Assembly: GCA_043777595.1 (NCBI GenBank)
Contig: JAYWHT010000056.1
Location: 1 to 43,887, forward strand
Direction: 5' to 3'
Source: JAYVJH01 sp043777595
Lineage (GTDB): Bacteria; Bacteroidota; Bacteroidia; Cytophagales; Spirosomataceae
Length of the DNA stretch: 43,887 nt
Each line of letters opens with the position of its first letter. Position 1 is the first letter of the stretch. Below the pieces are notes generated by a model. It saw only the letters and a list, made by a program, of their open reading frames with translations. It had not been told where the DNA came from and ran no database searches. The translations under genes and the position numbers were made by a program. Of this stretch, positions 25,152 through 33,410 are shown in pieces.

Positions 25152-25358
25152 ATGAATATTGTATTAGAAAATGTAAGCCAAAAACACCTGAATGTAATCA
25201 AAGAACTGGCTAAAGCGTTGAGGTTTAAAATCGTAACAGTAACTGAAGAAAGTTCAGATGAAGAATTACATCGCCGAATGGAGAATATCGAACTTGGTCA
25301 AAACTTAGTAACTCCCGACTGGAACTCTATCGTTAATCAAGCTGAGGCAATCCAATGA
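25152..25358 (+). CDS. Antitoxin of a YoeB-type toxin-antitoxin pair
   Basis: This is a 68-residue, acidic small protein directly before a YoeB toxin, with a 4-base overlap (ATGA). The first 35 residues form a compact start (IVLENVSQKHLNVIKELAKAL) similar to short DUF2683-type antitoxins of this phylum. The C-terminal half is rich in Glu/Asp and likely disordered until it binds the toxin. It would neutralise the toxin and repress its own promoter. Identification rests mainly on position and size. Confidence 0.8.
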   Translation: MNIVLENVSQKHLNVIKELAKALRFKIVTVTEESSDEELHRRMENIELGQNLVTPDWNSIVNQAEAIQ

Positions 25359-25612
25359 GAAGTATTCGTTTTGAGCCATCGGCCTGGAAAGAATTTACTG
25401 ATTGGCAAGTTAGTGAGCCTAAAATATGGAAAAAATTAGTAGAATTACTTACCGAAACGGCAAGAACACCCTTTGAAGGTAAAGGAAAGCCCGAGTTACT
25501 AAAACATAATTATAAAGGCTATTGGTCTCGCCGTTTAACACACGAAGACAGAGTCGTTTATAAAGTTACTGACAATGAAATTATTATAGCCACCTGTAAA
25601 GGGCATTACTAA
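25355..25612 (+). CDS. YoeB/Txe family mRNA interferase toxin
   Basis: This is an 85-residue toxin of the YoeB family, which cleaves mRNA in the ribosomal A site. Family residues are all present: the WKEFTDW start, the KPELLKHNYKGYWSRRLTHEDRVVYKV core containing the catalytic Glu and Arg, and the C-terminal KGHY with the catalytic His-Tyr. The ATG overlaps the antitoxin stop. The pair sits between a methyltransferase and a glycosyltransferase on the same strand, as an insertion in an otherwise glycan-related run. Confidence 0.92.
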   Translation: MRSIRFEPSAWKEFTDWQVSEPKIWKKLVELLTETARTPFEGKGKPELLKHNYKGYWSRRLTHEDRVVYKVTDNEIIIATCKGHY

Positions 25613-25617
25613 ATATT

Positions 25618-26892
25618 ATGATGCCCCAAAAACCAATCATAACCCTACTCAATACCGACGACTTTACGGGCGGAGCCGCAATTGCGTGCAAGCGACTACT
25701 CAAAACCTTGCAAGCCAATAGCGACGTAAAGCCTCAAATGGTGGTACAAACCAAAAAATCAACTCAAAACGAAATCATAGCGTTAGACGGTAACTGGTTT
25801 GAGCGCAAAACATCTTTTGTACGTTTTGTGTTAGAGCGGCTTTGGTTTTGGCCTTTTGAGCGTTCCAAAGCCATTCGATTTCAGTTTAATGTAGGCCGTT
25901 TTGGTAGAAAAATAGCTAATAATCAAATCATTGTAAATTCAGATATTGTGCATTTACATTGGGTCAATTTTGGATTTTTGTCGGTCAATTCTCTCAAACA
26001 ATTATTTGACACCAATAAGCCCATAGTCTGGACGTTGCACGATATGTGGGCGTTTACGGGCGGCTGCCACCACAGCGGTACTTGCCAAAACTACCAGATA
26101 AGCTGTGGTAATTGCGTTCAATTTCTAAAAAACCCATCTGATAGCGACTTGTCTAACCAAGTATGGCGGCATAAAAAAGAGGCGTTTGAAGGCGCAAATC
26201 TGACGATAGTAACGTGTAGCGACTGGCTCGGGCAGCGGGCAAAGCAAAGTAGTTTGTTCAAAAACCTAAGAGTCGAAACAATACCTAATCCGATTGACAT
26301 TGAGTTGTTTAGTCCTATACCTAAGTCAGAAGCCCGCACACAGTTGGGGCTTGACCCGTCTAAAAACTATGTGCTTTTTGCGGCTATGCGGGTGTCGGCG
26401 GTTGGTAAAGGGTTTTCATATTTTAAAGAATCGTTGGCTATTTTAGAAAAACAAAATCTTAAAAACACCGAATTACTTATTTTTGGGCAATCGGCAGGTT
26501 TAGAATCCGAAAATTTACCATTCAAAATCAACACGTTGGGCTATTTGGACAGCCCCGAAAAAATTGTATTGGCTTATGCGGCCGCTTCGATGTTTGTCAT
26601 TCCATCGCTGGAAGAAAACCTGCCCAATACCATCATGGAGTCGTTGGCTTGCGGCACGCCCGTTGTGGGTTTTGAGGTAGGTGGTATTCCCGAAATGATT
26701 GACCACCAACAAAATGGCTATCTGGCTACTTACAAATCGGCTGATAGTTTGGCAGAGGGCATCAATTGGATTTTACAAAACACTGATTATCAGAAACTTT
26801 GTGATAATGCTCGTCAAAAGGTAGTCAATAACTACTCAGAATCGGTAGTAGCGAAGCGATATGTAGCACTTTATGAAAGTCTAATATCATGA
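25618..26892 (+). CDS. Glycosyltransferase family 4
   Basis: This 424-residue GT-B fold enzyme has an N-terminal acceptor domain with FTGGAAIACKRLLKTL and WTLHDMWAFTGGCHHSGTC. The donor domain carries the GT4 motif FVIPSLEENLPNTIMESLACGTPVVGFEVGGIPEMI near residue 325, with the family Glu-x7-Glu pair. The four-Cys cluster around HHSGTCQNYQISCGNC is common in this subgroup. It would transfer a sugar from a nucleotide sugar to a growing glycan on the cytosolic face. It starts 5 bases after the YoeB stop and overlaps the next glycosyltransferase by 4 bases. Confidence 0.9.
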   Translation: MMPQKPIITLLNTDDFTGGAAIACKRLLKTLQANSDVKPQMVVQTKKSTQNEIIALDGNWFERKTSFVRFVLERLWFWPFERSKAIRFQFNVGRFGRKIANNQIIVNSDIVHLHWVNFGFLSVNSLKQLFDTNKPIVWTLHDMWAFTGGCHHSGTCQNYQISCGNCVQFLKNPSDSDLSNQVWRHKKEAFEGANLTIVTCSDWLGQRAKQSSLFKNLRVETIPNPIDIELFSPIPKSEARTQLGLDPSKNYVLFAAMRVSAVGKGFSYFKESLAILEKQNLKNTELLIFGQSAGLESENLPFKINTLGYLDSPEKIVLAYAAASMFVIPSLEENLPNTIMESLACGTPVVGFEVGGIPEMIDHQQNGYLATYKSADSLAEGINWILQNTDYQKLCDNARQKVVNNYSESVVAKRYVALYESLIS

Positions 26893-27707
26893 AAATCACA
26901 AATAATATTCTCCCCCTTCGGATAACAGGCGACTTAACTATTATCACCATTACCTACAACGCCGAGCAGTTTTTGGAGCGTACCATTTTGAGTATTCTCA
27001 AAGCCAAACAAAATTTGTATGAATTAACCGAAGGCTTCGGTGAGGCTTTAAAAAATTATCCTATCGAATATTTGGTAATTGACGGAGGCTCAAAAGATGG
27101 AACGACAGGCATTATCGAAAAATACCGAAAAGACATAACACATTCAATTTCTGAACCTGACGGCGGCCTATATGATGCCATGAACAAAGGGCTGGCTATA
27201 GCCACAGGTAAGTACGTTTGGTTTTTGAACGCTGGCGATGAGATACACGATGAGCAGGTGTTGAACAAGCTTTTTGAGCGTTTTGGTAGCAATGCCGACG
27301 TTTATTATAGCGATGCACTGTTTGTAAACGACAACGGCTCGGTGGTGGGTCTCCGAAGTCAAGTAACTCCGCACAGTTTACCCCAAAATCTCAAATGGCA
27401 AGATATGGCATTGGGCATGAAAGTCTGCCATCAAGCTTTTATCGTGCGCCGAACTATTGCCCCAAAATACAACATCAGTAATCTCAGCGCAGATATTGAC
27501 TGGGAAATTGAGTGCTTGAAAGCCTCAACCAAAACGCTTTACCTTGATTTTGTACTTTGCAAATACCTCACAGGCGGCCTTTCTATACAAAAACATCGCC
27601 AGTCGCTTATCGACCGATTTATAGTACTTCGCAAACATTTTGGGCTGCTGCCAACTGTTTGGAATCATGTAAAGATTGTTTGGCGAAAGGCTTTTACTAA
27701 ACTATGA
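26889..27707 (+). CDS. Glycosyltransferase family 2 with short inserted segment
   Basis: This 272-residue GT-A enzyme starts with the nucleotide-sugar domain TIITITYNAEQFLERTILS. It has a YLVIDGGSKDGT segment, then the metal-binding region SEPDGGLYDAMNKGLAIATG and an LNAGDEI motif. Between the first helix and the second strand lies a stretch of some 14 extra residues (YELTEGFGEALKNYP). It contains a perfect 15-base palindrome ACCGAAG-G-CTTCGGT at 27027-27041. The related palindrome ACCGAAGCCTTCGGT occurs 10 bases after this gene's stop. The enzyme overlaps the preceding GT4 by 4 bases and probably acts in the same glycan pathway. Confidence 0.88.
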   Translation: MKITNNILPLRITGDLTIITITYNAEQFLERTILSILKAKQNLYELTEGFGEALKNYPIEYLVIDGGSKDGTTGIIEKYRKDITHSISEPDGGLYDAMNKGLAIATGKYVWFLNAGDEIHDEQVLNKLFERFGSNADVYYSDALFVNDNGSVVGLRSQVTPHSLPQNLKWQDMALGMKVCHQAFIVRRTIAPKYNISNLSADIDWEIECLKASTKTLYLDFVLCKYLTGGLSIQKHRQSLIDRFIVLRKHFGLLPTVWNHVKIVWRKAFTKL

Positions 27708-27716
27708 TTGAAGCAA

Positions 27717-27731
27717 ACCGAAGCCTTCGGT
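27717..27731. repeat. GAAGCC-family palindrome, copy 2
   Basis: ACCGAAG and CTTCGGT pair around a single base, 10 bases after the GT2 stop. No T-tract follows. Confidence 0.7.
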
Positions 27732-27792
27732 AAGATATATGGCTCAAAATATTTAAACTTTGAGAAGAATTACAATACAATAACTTTTTGAC

Positions 27793-27800
27793 TAAATTTG
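27793..27800 (+). promoter_or_regulatory. -7 promoter box (TAAATTTG) of the small protein/retropepsin pair
   Basis: A full TAnnTTTG match lies 21 bases before the ATG at 27822. Confidence 0.45.
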
Positions 27801-27821
27801 CTATCTAAATATTTATCAATA

Positions 27822-28067
27822 ATGGACAATACATATATTGGTTTTGACGAACTCAAAAACCTGTATCCAGACGAATGGGTACTTTTGGGTAATCCTGAAA
27901 TGAAAAACACATCAGTTTTGGGTGGAGTTGTGCTTTATCATAGCAAAGATAAAAAAGAAGTATGCTACATTGGTAGAGATAAAACAGCAGATTTTTCAAC
28001 TGTAACAATTGCTTTTGCAGGCGACTTGAAACAACATCGTAAGATTGGAATATTGAGAAGACTATGA
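27822..28067 (+). CDS. Small conserved protein paired with a retropepsin-like protease
   Basis: This 81-residue protein has no signal or membrane segment. Its start YIGFDELKNLYPDEWVLL followed by GGVVLYHSKDKKEV is a pattern seen in short proteins that accompany retropepsin-like genes in Bacteroidota and cyanobacteria. No function is known. I chose ATG 27822, which follows a promoter box; an upstream in-frame start at 27798 would lie within it. It overlaps the next gene by 4 bases (ATGA), so the two are co-translated. Confidence 0.7.
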   Translation: MDNTYIGFDELKNLYPDEWVLLGNPEMKNTSVLGGVVLYHSKDKKEVCYIGRDKTADFSTVTIAFAGDLKQHRKIGILRRL

Positions 28068-28471
28068 GAGTTTTTGCCTTTGACCTTCCAACAGATGAAA
28101 ATGTTATTATTGTAAATGCTTCAATTCAAGGAAAATATAAATTTAGACTTGCACTTGATACTGCTGCAACTCACACTACTATTGATAGTAATGTGTTGTA
28201 TTTCTCAGGCTATGAACTTAAAAATAGTAAAGGAGAGTTTGAAATTGAAACCGCTAACGGAATCATTGTCGTTGAGCGTTATGATTTGGAACAATTAGAA
28301 TGTCTGGGAATTTGTAAGACAAATTTTGAAGTTCAAGTTTATGACTTTTTAGCACACGGAATTATATCAGATTATGATGGAGTTGTTGGACTAAATTTTT
28401 TGAGAGAACATAAATTTTGTATTGATATTCTAAAAGGAGAAGTAAGCGTAGATATTCAAAGAGAAGTGTGA
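28064..28471 (+). CDS. Retropepsin-like aspartic protease domain protein
   Basis: This 135-residue single-domain protein matches clan AA retropepsins. The catalytic-type loop FRLALDTAATHTTID carries the Asp. The expected Gly of DTG is Ala here, which some bacterial members also show. The flap-side YDGVVGLNFLREHKFCIDI is the second hallmark. Such proteins work as dimers. It has no signal peptide, so it should be cytosolic. With the 81-residue partner it makes a two-gene unit whose role (processing, or a selfish pair) is unknown. Confidence 0.75.
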   Translation: MRVFAFDLPTDENVIIVNASIQGKYKFRLALDTAATHTTIDSNVLYFSGYELKNSKGEFEIETANGIIVVERYDLEQLECLGICKTNFEVQVYDFLAHGIISDYDGVVGLNFLREHKFCIDILKGEVSVDIQREV

Positions 28472-28499
28472 AGACACACTCACAACATTGAAGTTTGCA

Positions 28500-28521
28500 A
28501 TAGTGAAGCCTTCTTCGCTAT
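28500..28521. repeat. GAAGCC-family palindrome, copy 3
   Basis: Arms 28500-28508 (ATAGTGAAG) and 28513-28521 pair, with one G-T, around a CCTT loop. It lies 28 bases after the retropepsin stop. Confidence 0.6.
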
Positions 28522-28624
28522 CATAAAATATTCGTTAAATAGACTTAAATATTTGTTTAGTTTACCGAAAATTATGATATTACCATCAGTTTTTAAAATT
28601 CAATAAAACCCAATCAGATTTACT

Positions 28625-31423
28625 ATGAAAACAATTCGATTATTGCTGCTTTTGGCCATCAGTTCGGCTACTTTTGCCCAGAGCGACGATCTCAAAAAAC
28701 CCATTCCCTTCGACCCGTCGGTCAGAACAGGAAAACTGCCCAATGGCATGACTTATTACATTCGTAAAAACACCGAACCCAAAAAACGAGCTGAGTTGTA
28801 TTTGGTCAATAAAGTTGGTGCAATTTTGGAAAACGACAACGAAAACGGCCTCGCACACTTTACCGAACACATGTGTTTTAATGGTACAAAGAATTTTCCA
28901 AAAAATGAGCTGGTGAGTTATTTACAAAAAGCGGGTATCAAGTTTGGCGACAATCTCAACGCTTACACTAACCAAGACCAAACGGTTTATCAGTTGCCAG
29001 TACCAACCGACTCAATAGAGATATTCAACAAGGCTTTTGTGGTACTCGAAGACTGGGCGCACAACGTAACAATGGAGGGAAGCGAAATTGACAAAGAGCG
29101 CAAAGTGATTTTGGAAGAACTACGAGGTGGCCGAGGTGCAGGCAAACGTATGCAAGATAAGTTTTTTCCTATTATTTTGAACGGCTCAAAGTATGCAAAG
29201 CGCAATGTAATTGGTACAGAAGAAATTCTCAAAACCTTCAAACACGAAACCATCAGGGCTTTCTACAAGCGGTGGTATCGTCCTGATTTGCAGGCGATTA
29301 TTGCCGTTGGTGATTTTGACATTGATGCAGTAGAAAAAACTATCAAAACCCGTTTTGGTGCCATTCCCAAAGCCATTAAGCCTGTGCCACGCCCACAGTT
29401 TCCGATTTTGCCACATTCAGACACCAAAGTTGCCATCTTGACCGACCCCGAGCAGCCTTACATGGTAGCACAAATATTGACCAAACTACCCAAAGCCAAA
29501 GAAATAGTACTCAACGATGCCCGTGAGACAATCAAACGCAATTTGTTCAATGCCATGCTACAAGCTCGTGTGCAAGAGTTGCAGCAATCGGCCAATCCGC
29601 CGTTTTTGTATGCAGGTGGTGGTTATGGTGGTTTTATTGGTAACTATGATAGTTATTTTTCGGTAGCCGTAGCCAAAGATGGCAACTTGGAACTGGGCCT
29701 AAATGCCATTTTGAACGAAACGATAAGAGTCAAAAAGTTTGGTTTTACGGGTACAGAACTCGGTCGGTCAAAGAAAAGCTACATGACTGAAATCGAAAAA
29801 CGATTTAAAGAAAAAGACAAAACGGCCTCGGTTGAGTTTGTAAACGAATATACCAATCACTTTTTGACAGAATCGTCATCGATGGGTATAGATTTTTATT
29901 TTGATTTTGTAAAGAAAAACTTGGACGGTATAAAAGTAGAAGAAGTTAATGCTTTGGTTGATAAGTTTTTGACTACCGAAAACCGTGCCGTTATCGTCAT
30001 GGCATCTGACAAAGACAAGGACAAACTACCGACCGAAGCTAAAGTAAAAGAATGGTTGGCCAATGGTGGCAAAGACGTAACTGCTTATGTGGACAAAGTA
30101 ATAGACAAACCGTTTATAGATAGTTTGCCGCCCGCTGGTCGTATTAGTTTTCGGAAACAAGTAGCCGAAATTGGCGTATCAGAACTTACTTTGAGCAATG
30201 GCATAAAGGTAATTGTGAAACCGACCGATTTTAAGAACGACGAAATATTGATTTCGGCACGCAGCCAGGGCGGTACATCGCTCTATGACGACAAAGACTA
30301 CATGAACGCAGGAATGTCGGACGCAGTGGTGGATCAAAGTGGTATTGGCGCATTTGACAAAACGGCTCTGACCAAAGCCCTAACAGGCAAAACGGTAGAA
30401 ATTAGCCCGTATGTGAGCGAAATCGAAGAAGGGTTTTATGGCTCGTCCAGCCCCAAAGACTTAGAAACAGCCTTGCAGTTGATTCATGCTTATTTTACAA
30501 AACCACGCAACGACAAAGACATCGTAAAAGGCTTTATGGCCAATCAGCGGTCGGCAGTACAAAACATGAAGGCATCGCCAAACCCAGAAATGGTGTTTTC
30601 AGATACGCTCTCTACCACGCTTGGGGCCAACAATTTCCGCCGCCAGCCTATTAGTGTTGAGCGGTTGGATATGACTAACACCGACCGTGCTTATGATATT
30701 TTTAAAGAACGTTTCGCCGATGCCTCAGACTTTACGTTTTTCTTGACAGGTGCCGTAAAAATGGACGAAGTAAAGCCGCTACTCGAAAAATATTTGGCCT
30801 CACTGCCTACTCAACGCAAAAAAGAAATCTACAAAGACTTGGGTATCAGAATACCAGCAGGCCGAATCAGTAAGACTGTTTATAAGGGAATAGAACCCAA
30901 AAGCCGCGCTTCGCTGATTTATAGTGGCGACTACGAGTACAACAACGACAACAACACACAGCTCGATGCACTCGAAGAAATACTCAACATCAAGCTCATT
31001 GAAGAAATACGTGAAAAAGAAAGCGGAGTTTATGGTATTGGTACACAGGCCAGTTATAGCAAAATGCCAGCTCAACGCTATACATTCAGAATCGGGTTTG
31101 GTACTGGTCCAGAGCGGGTTGAGGAATTGACAACAAAAACGTTGGCCATAATTGACAACATCAAAAAGAACGGTGCAACTCAAACAGACATTGATAAAGT
31201 AAAAGCCGAAACTCGCCGTGCAATGGAGGTAAAAATGAAAGAAAACGGCCACTGGCACGAGCAACTCATCGATGCCTACACCAAAGGCGAAGACCCAAAA
31301 GCGATGCTGAACTGGAACGCACAATTAGACAAAATCACCGTTGAGAGTACCAAAGCTACGGCCAATAAATACTTGAACGATGCCAATTTTATAAAAGTGC
31401 TGCTTCTGCCAGAGAAGAAGTAA
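28625..31423 (+). CDS. Large M16 family peptidase (two-unit, secreted)
   Basis: This is a 932-residue exported zinc peptidase. A signal peptide ends near SSATFAQ. The first M16 unit carries HFTEH (residues 78-82) and the distal Glu in ERKVILEELRGG near 157. A second, inactive unit begins near residue 515 and a final M16_C part ends at the stop. Its size and layout match the secreted PqqL/Zn-peptidase-like proteins of Bacteroidota, different from the short cytosolic enzyme at 14582. It likely degrades peptides in the periplasm. A palindrome follows 20 bases after the stop. Confidence 0.92.
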   Translation: MKTIRLLLLLAISSATFAQSDDLKKPIPFDPSVRTGKLPNGMTYYIRKNTEPKKRAELYLVNKVGAILENDNENGLAHFTEHMCFNGTKNFPKNELVSYLQKAGIKFGDNLNAYTNQDQTVYQLPVPTDSIEIFNKAFVVLEDWAHNVTMEGSEIDKERKVILEELRGGRGAGKRMQDKFFPIILNGSKYAKRNVIGTEEILKTFKHETIRAFYKRWYRPDLQAIIAVGDFDIDAVEKTIKTRFGAIPKAIKPVPRPQFPILPHSDTKVAILTDPEQPYMVAQILTKLPKAKEIVLNDARETIKRNLFNAMLQARVQELQQSANPPFLYAGGGYGGFIGNYDSYFSVAVAKDGNLELGLNAILNETIRVKKFGFTGTELGRSKKSYMTEIEKRFKEKDKTASVEFVNEYTNHFLTESSSMGIDFYFDFVKKNLDGIKVEEVNALVDKFLTTENRAVIVMASDKDKDKLPTEAKVKEWLANGGKDVTAYVDKVIDKPFIDSLPPAGRISFRKQVAEIGVSELTLSNGIKVIVKPTDFKNDEILISARSQGGTSLYDDKDYMNAGMSDAVVDQSGIGAFDKTALTKALTGKTVEISPYVSEIEEGFYGSSSPKDLETALQLIHAYFTKPRNDKDIVKGFMANQRSAVQNMKASPNPEMVFSDTLSTTLGANNFRRQPISVERLDMTNTDRAYDIFKERFADASDFTFFLTGAVKMDEVKPLLEKYLASLPTQRKKEIYKDLGIRIPAGRISKTVYKGIEPKSRASLIYSGDYEYNNDNNTQLDALEEILNIKLIEEIREKESGVYGIGTQASYSKMPAQRYTFRIGFGTGPERVEELTTKTLAIIDNIKKNGATQTDIDKVKAETRRAMEVKMKENGHWHEQLIDAYTKGEDPKAMLNWNAQLDKITVESTKATANKYLNDANFIKVLLLPEKK

Positions 31424-31443
31424 TTGTAAAAAACCTTAGCATT

Positions 31444-31476
31444 ACCGAAGCCATCACCAAAAGTGATGGCTTCGGT
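31444..31476. repeat. GAAGCC-family palindrome, copy 4
   Basis: Arms 31444-31457 (ACCGAAGCCATCAC) and 31463-31476 form 14 perfect pairs with a 5-base loop. No T-tract follows. The rest of the gap to 31591 is AT-rich, and I see nothing else there. Confidence 0.85.
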
Positions 31477-31591
31477 GTTAGAGATACAACTCAAATTAGA
31501 AAAAACGTTGTTGTAAAAATGAGAAGCTAAAAATTGAAAAATAAAAAGCCAAATTGGAAGTAAAGTATTGGCATGAGAAGTGTGAGAAATT

Positions 31592-32032
31592 ATGAATGAA
31601 CCGAGTTATCCTTTTAATCAGATAGAAGATAAGTTTTCTTTCACATTTGATAGCGTGAGCAATCAAAAAACAATTAGAAAGTTGATAGAATTTCGACTAA
31701 TTGATTCTAATACCTACCTCTACAATCTCGCATTGGTAGATATTCTTCCTGATGGTTCTGTAAGTGATTTATCAATCAGCAATAATAAAGACATGCCACA
31801 AGTTTTAGCTACTGTTCTTCAGGCTATTGACTATTTTTTTAGTAAAAATACTACCGCAAAAATTTTGATTCAGGGAAGCACGAAGTCCAGAACAAGGCTT
31901 TATCAGATAGCAATTGCAAAATATTTATCGCAAATAGAACACAAATATTTGCTTTGGGGTTTTATAAAAGAAAATATTGAATGTTTTGCCACAGGTAGAA
32001 ATTACGACGGTTTTATTGTTGAGAATAAATAA
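31592..32032 (+). CDS. DUF6934-like protein
   Basis: This 146-residue cytosolic protein is of a type widespread in Bacteroidota. The conserved core is the ILIQGSTKSRTRLYQIAIAKYL segment near residue 90, after a helix of the form ATVLQAIDYFF, and a late ATGRNYDGFIV motif. I match it to DUF6934 from memory of this pattern. No function is established. It is followed 9 bases later by a 42-codon gene, which suggests a two-gene cassette. Confidence 0.65.
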   Translation: MNEPSYPFNQIEDKFSFTFDSVSNQKTIRKLIEFRLIDSNTYLYNLALVDILPDGSVSDLSISNNKDMPQVLATVLQAIDYFFSKNTTAKILIQGSTKSRTRLYQIAIAKYLSQIEHKYLLWGFIKENIECFATGRNYDGFIVENK

Positions 32033-32041
32033 AAGTAAAAT

Positions 32042-32170
32042 ATGAAAAAGAAAGAAGTGAAAATCTACAAAACCTTAGAGGAGGCATTGAATGCGAAGCA
32101 CGATGCTGCCAAAAAATTTATAGAAAAAATAGGAATCGAAAAAATAGCGGCATTGAGTCAAAAACATTAA
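32042..32170 (+). CDS. Small basic protein downstream of the DUF6934-like gene
   Basis: This 42-residue frame starts with ATG 9 bases after the previous stop and is rich in Lys and Glu (MKKKEVKIYKTLEEALNAKH...). It is probably all helical. The position and composition resemble small partners that accompany DUF6934 genes. It could be an accessory or antitoxin-like peptide. Support is the tight spacing and clean frame; it could still be a chance frame. Confidence 0.5.
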   Translation: MKKKEVKIYKTLEEALNAKHDAAKKFIEKIGIEKIAALSQKH

Positions 32171-32185
32171 AATTGCTCGCTTTCA

Positions 32186-32782
32186 CTACATAATCTTAAT
32201 CACCCGCCCAGGGTTGCCCCGTACAACTGCAAAATCTGGAATACTGCGAGTAATGACCGAGCCAGCGGCTATCAGACAGCCCTGGCCGATGGTTAAGTTG
32301 GGGGCTACGATGCTCCCTGCGCCTATGAGCGTACCCATACCTACACGTACATTACCGCAGAGTGTGGCATTGGGTGCAATATGAACGAAGTCAGCAATTT
32401 GGCAATCGTGATCTACCGATGCTGAGGTATTTATGATACAATGTTGGCCAATAACGGCATCGGCTTGAATGGTGGCACTCTGAAAAATAACCGAACCCTT
32501 ACCAATCCGCACGCTGTCGTCTATTTCGGCAGACGAATGAATAATTTGAGCAATATCGTGCTGGACGATACTGGCTATTTTTTGTCTGATGTCGTTGAAA
32601 CCAATCGAAATAATAAGCGGTTGGTTAGGCTCAAAGTCGGCATTGTAACTTCCAACAACAGGAATACCCCACAGTTCTTTTTTAGAAATATCGTCGTCAA
32701 AAATAGCCAATACCTCCATACCATTCATTCGTAAGCAACTGATAACTACTTTGGCATGGCCACTGGCACCGTATAAAAGCAT
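32186..32782 (-). CDS. PglD/NeuD-like sugar O/N-acyltransferase
   Basis: This 198-residue acetyltransferase begins with an N-terminal Rossmann-like sugar-binding domain (MLLYGASGHAKVVIS). From about residue 85 a left-handed beta-helix of hexapeptide repeats follows. The catalytic His lies in NTSASVDHDCQIADFVHIAPNA, the signature of PglD and NeuD-like enzymes that acylate a UDP-4-amino-sugar using acetyl-CoA. It is the last gene of a three-gene operon with a PglC-like transferase 12 bases upstream, so the acylated sugar may feed that step. Confidence 0.88.
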   Translation of the reverse strand: MLLYGASGHAKVVISCLRMNGMEVLAIFDDDISKKELWGIPVVGSYNADFEPNQPLIISIGFNDIRQKIASIVQHDIAQIIHSSAEIDDSVRIGKGSVIFQSATIQADAVIGQHCIINTSASVDHDCQIADFVHIAPNATLCGNVRVGMGTLIGAGSIVAPNLTIGQGCLIAAGSVITRSIPDFAVVRGNPGRVIKIM

Positions 32783-32794
32783 AATGTTTAGTGT

Positions 32795-33397
32795 TTAATT
32801 ACCCATAAATTTTTCCATCGTAGCGGTCGTACCTGAGTTGATGCCCTCTGATTTAAAAACTTTCTGGACGGTGAGCCACAGAATCTTAATATCTAACCCA
32901 ATCGACAGATTGTCCACATACCAGACATCTAATTCAAATTTTTGTTGCCAGCCAATGGCATTACGGCCACTTACTTGCGCCCAGCCCGTAATACCAGGCC
33001 GAACGTCATGGCGGCGGTTTTGAGTTGGGCTATAGCGTGGCAGATATTCGACCAATAGCGGGCGAGGGCCTACCAACGACATATCACCTTTTAGTACGTT
33101 CAGCAACTGCGGCAGTTCGTCAATCGAAGTCTTACGCACAAACCGACCAACGGCAGTCAAGCGGTCGGCATCGGGCAGCAGTTCGCCATTGGCATTTCGT
33201 CTATCGTTCATGGTCTTGAACTTAATGATTTTAAAAATACAGCCATTTAACCCCGGCCGTAGCTGAAAAAAAAATGGCTTACCATCATTATAAAAACACA
33301 ATAACGCAGCAACTGACACCGTAACGGGAAGACTGAGCAACAACCCAACCAAAGCCACAGACTTATCTATCAATGATTTAAAAAATGAACGATACAT
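32795..33397 (-). CDS. PglC-like phosphoglycosyl transferase
   Basis: This is a 200-residue monotopic membrane enzyme that moves a sugar-1-phosphate from a UDP-sugar to undecaprenyl phosphate, the first membrane step of a glycan. It has an N-terminal re-entrant hydrophobic segment (KSVALVGLLLSLPVTVSVAALL). Family motifs follow: FKIIKFKTMNDRR, TSIDELPQLLNVLKGDMSLVGPRPLL with the catalytic Asp-Glu, and the RHDVRPGITGWAQVSGRN segment. It lies between a PglA-like GT4 (13 bases upstream) and the PglD-like acetyltransferase. Confidence 0.93.
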   Translation of the reverse strand: MYRSFFKSLIDKSVALVGLLLSLPVTVSVAALLCFYNDGKPFFFQLRPGLNGCIFKIIKFKTMNDRRNANGELLPDADRLTAVGRFVRKTSIDELPQLLNVLKGDMSLVGPRPLLVEYLPRYSPTQNRRHDVRPGITGWAQVSGRNAIGWQQKFELDVWYVDNLSIGLDIKILWLTVQKVFKSEGINSGTTATMEKFMGN

Positions 33398-33410
33398 AAA
33401 GCAAAAGTAG

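Noticed and set aside
30800..31324. Long open frame on the minus strand opposite the large M16 peptidase gene.
   Set aside because: It has no start context, no recognisable domains and odd composition; it mirrors the codon pattern of the real gene. The same applies to the long antisense frame at 6569-7096.
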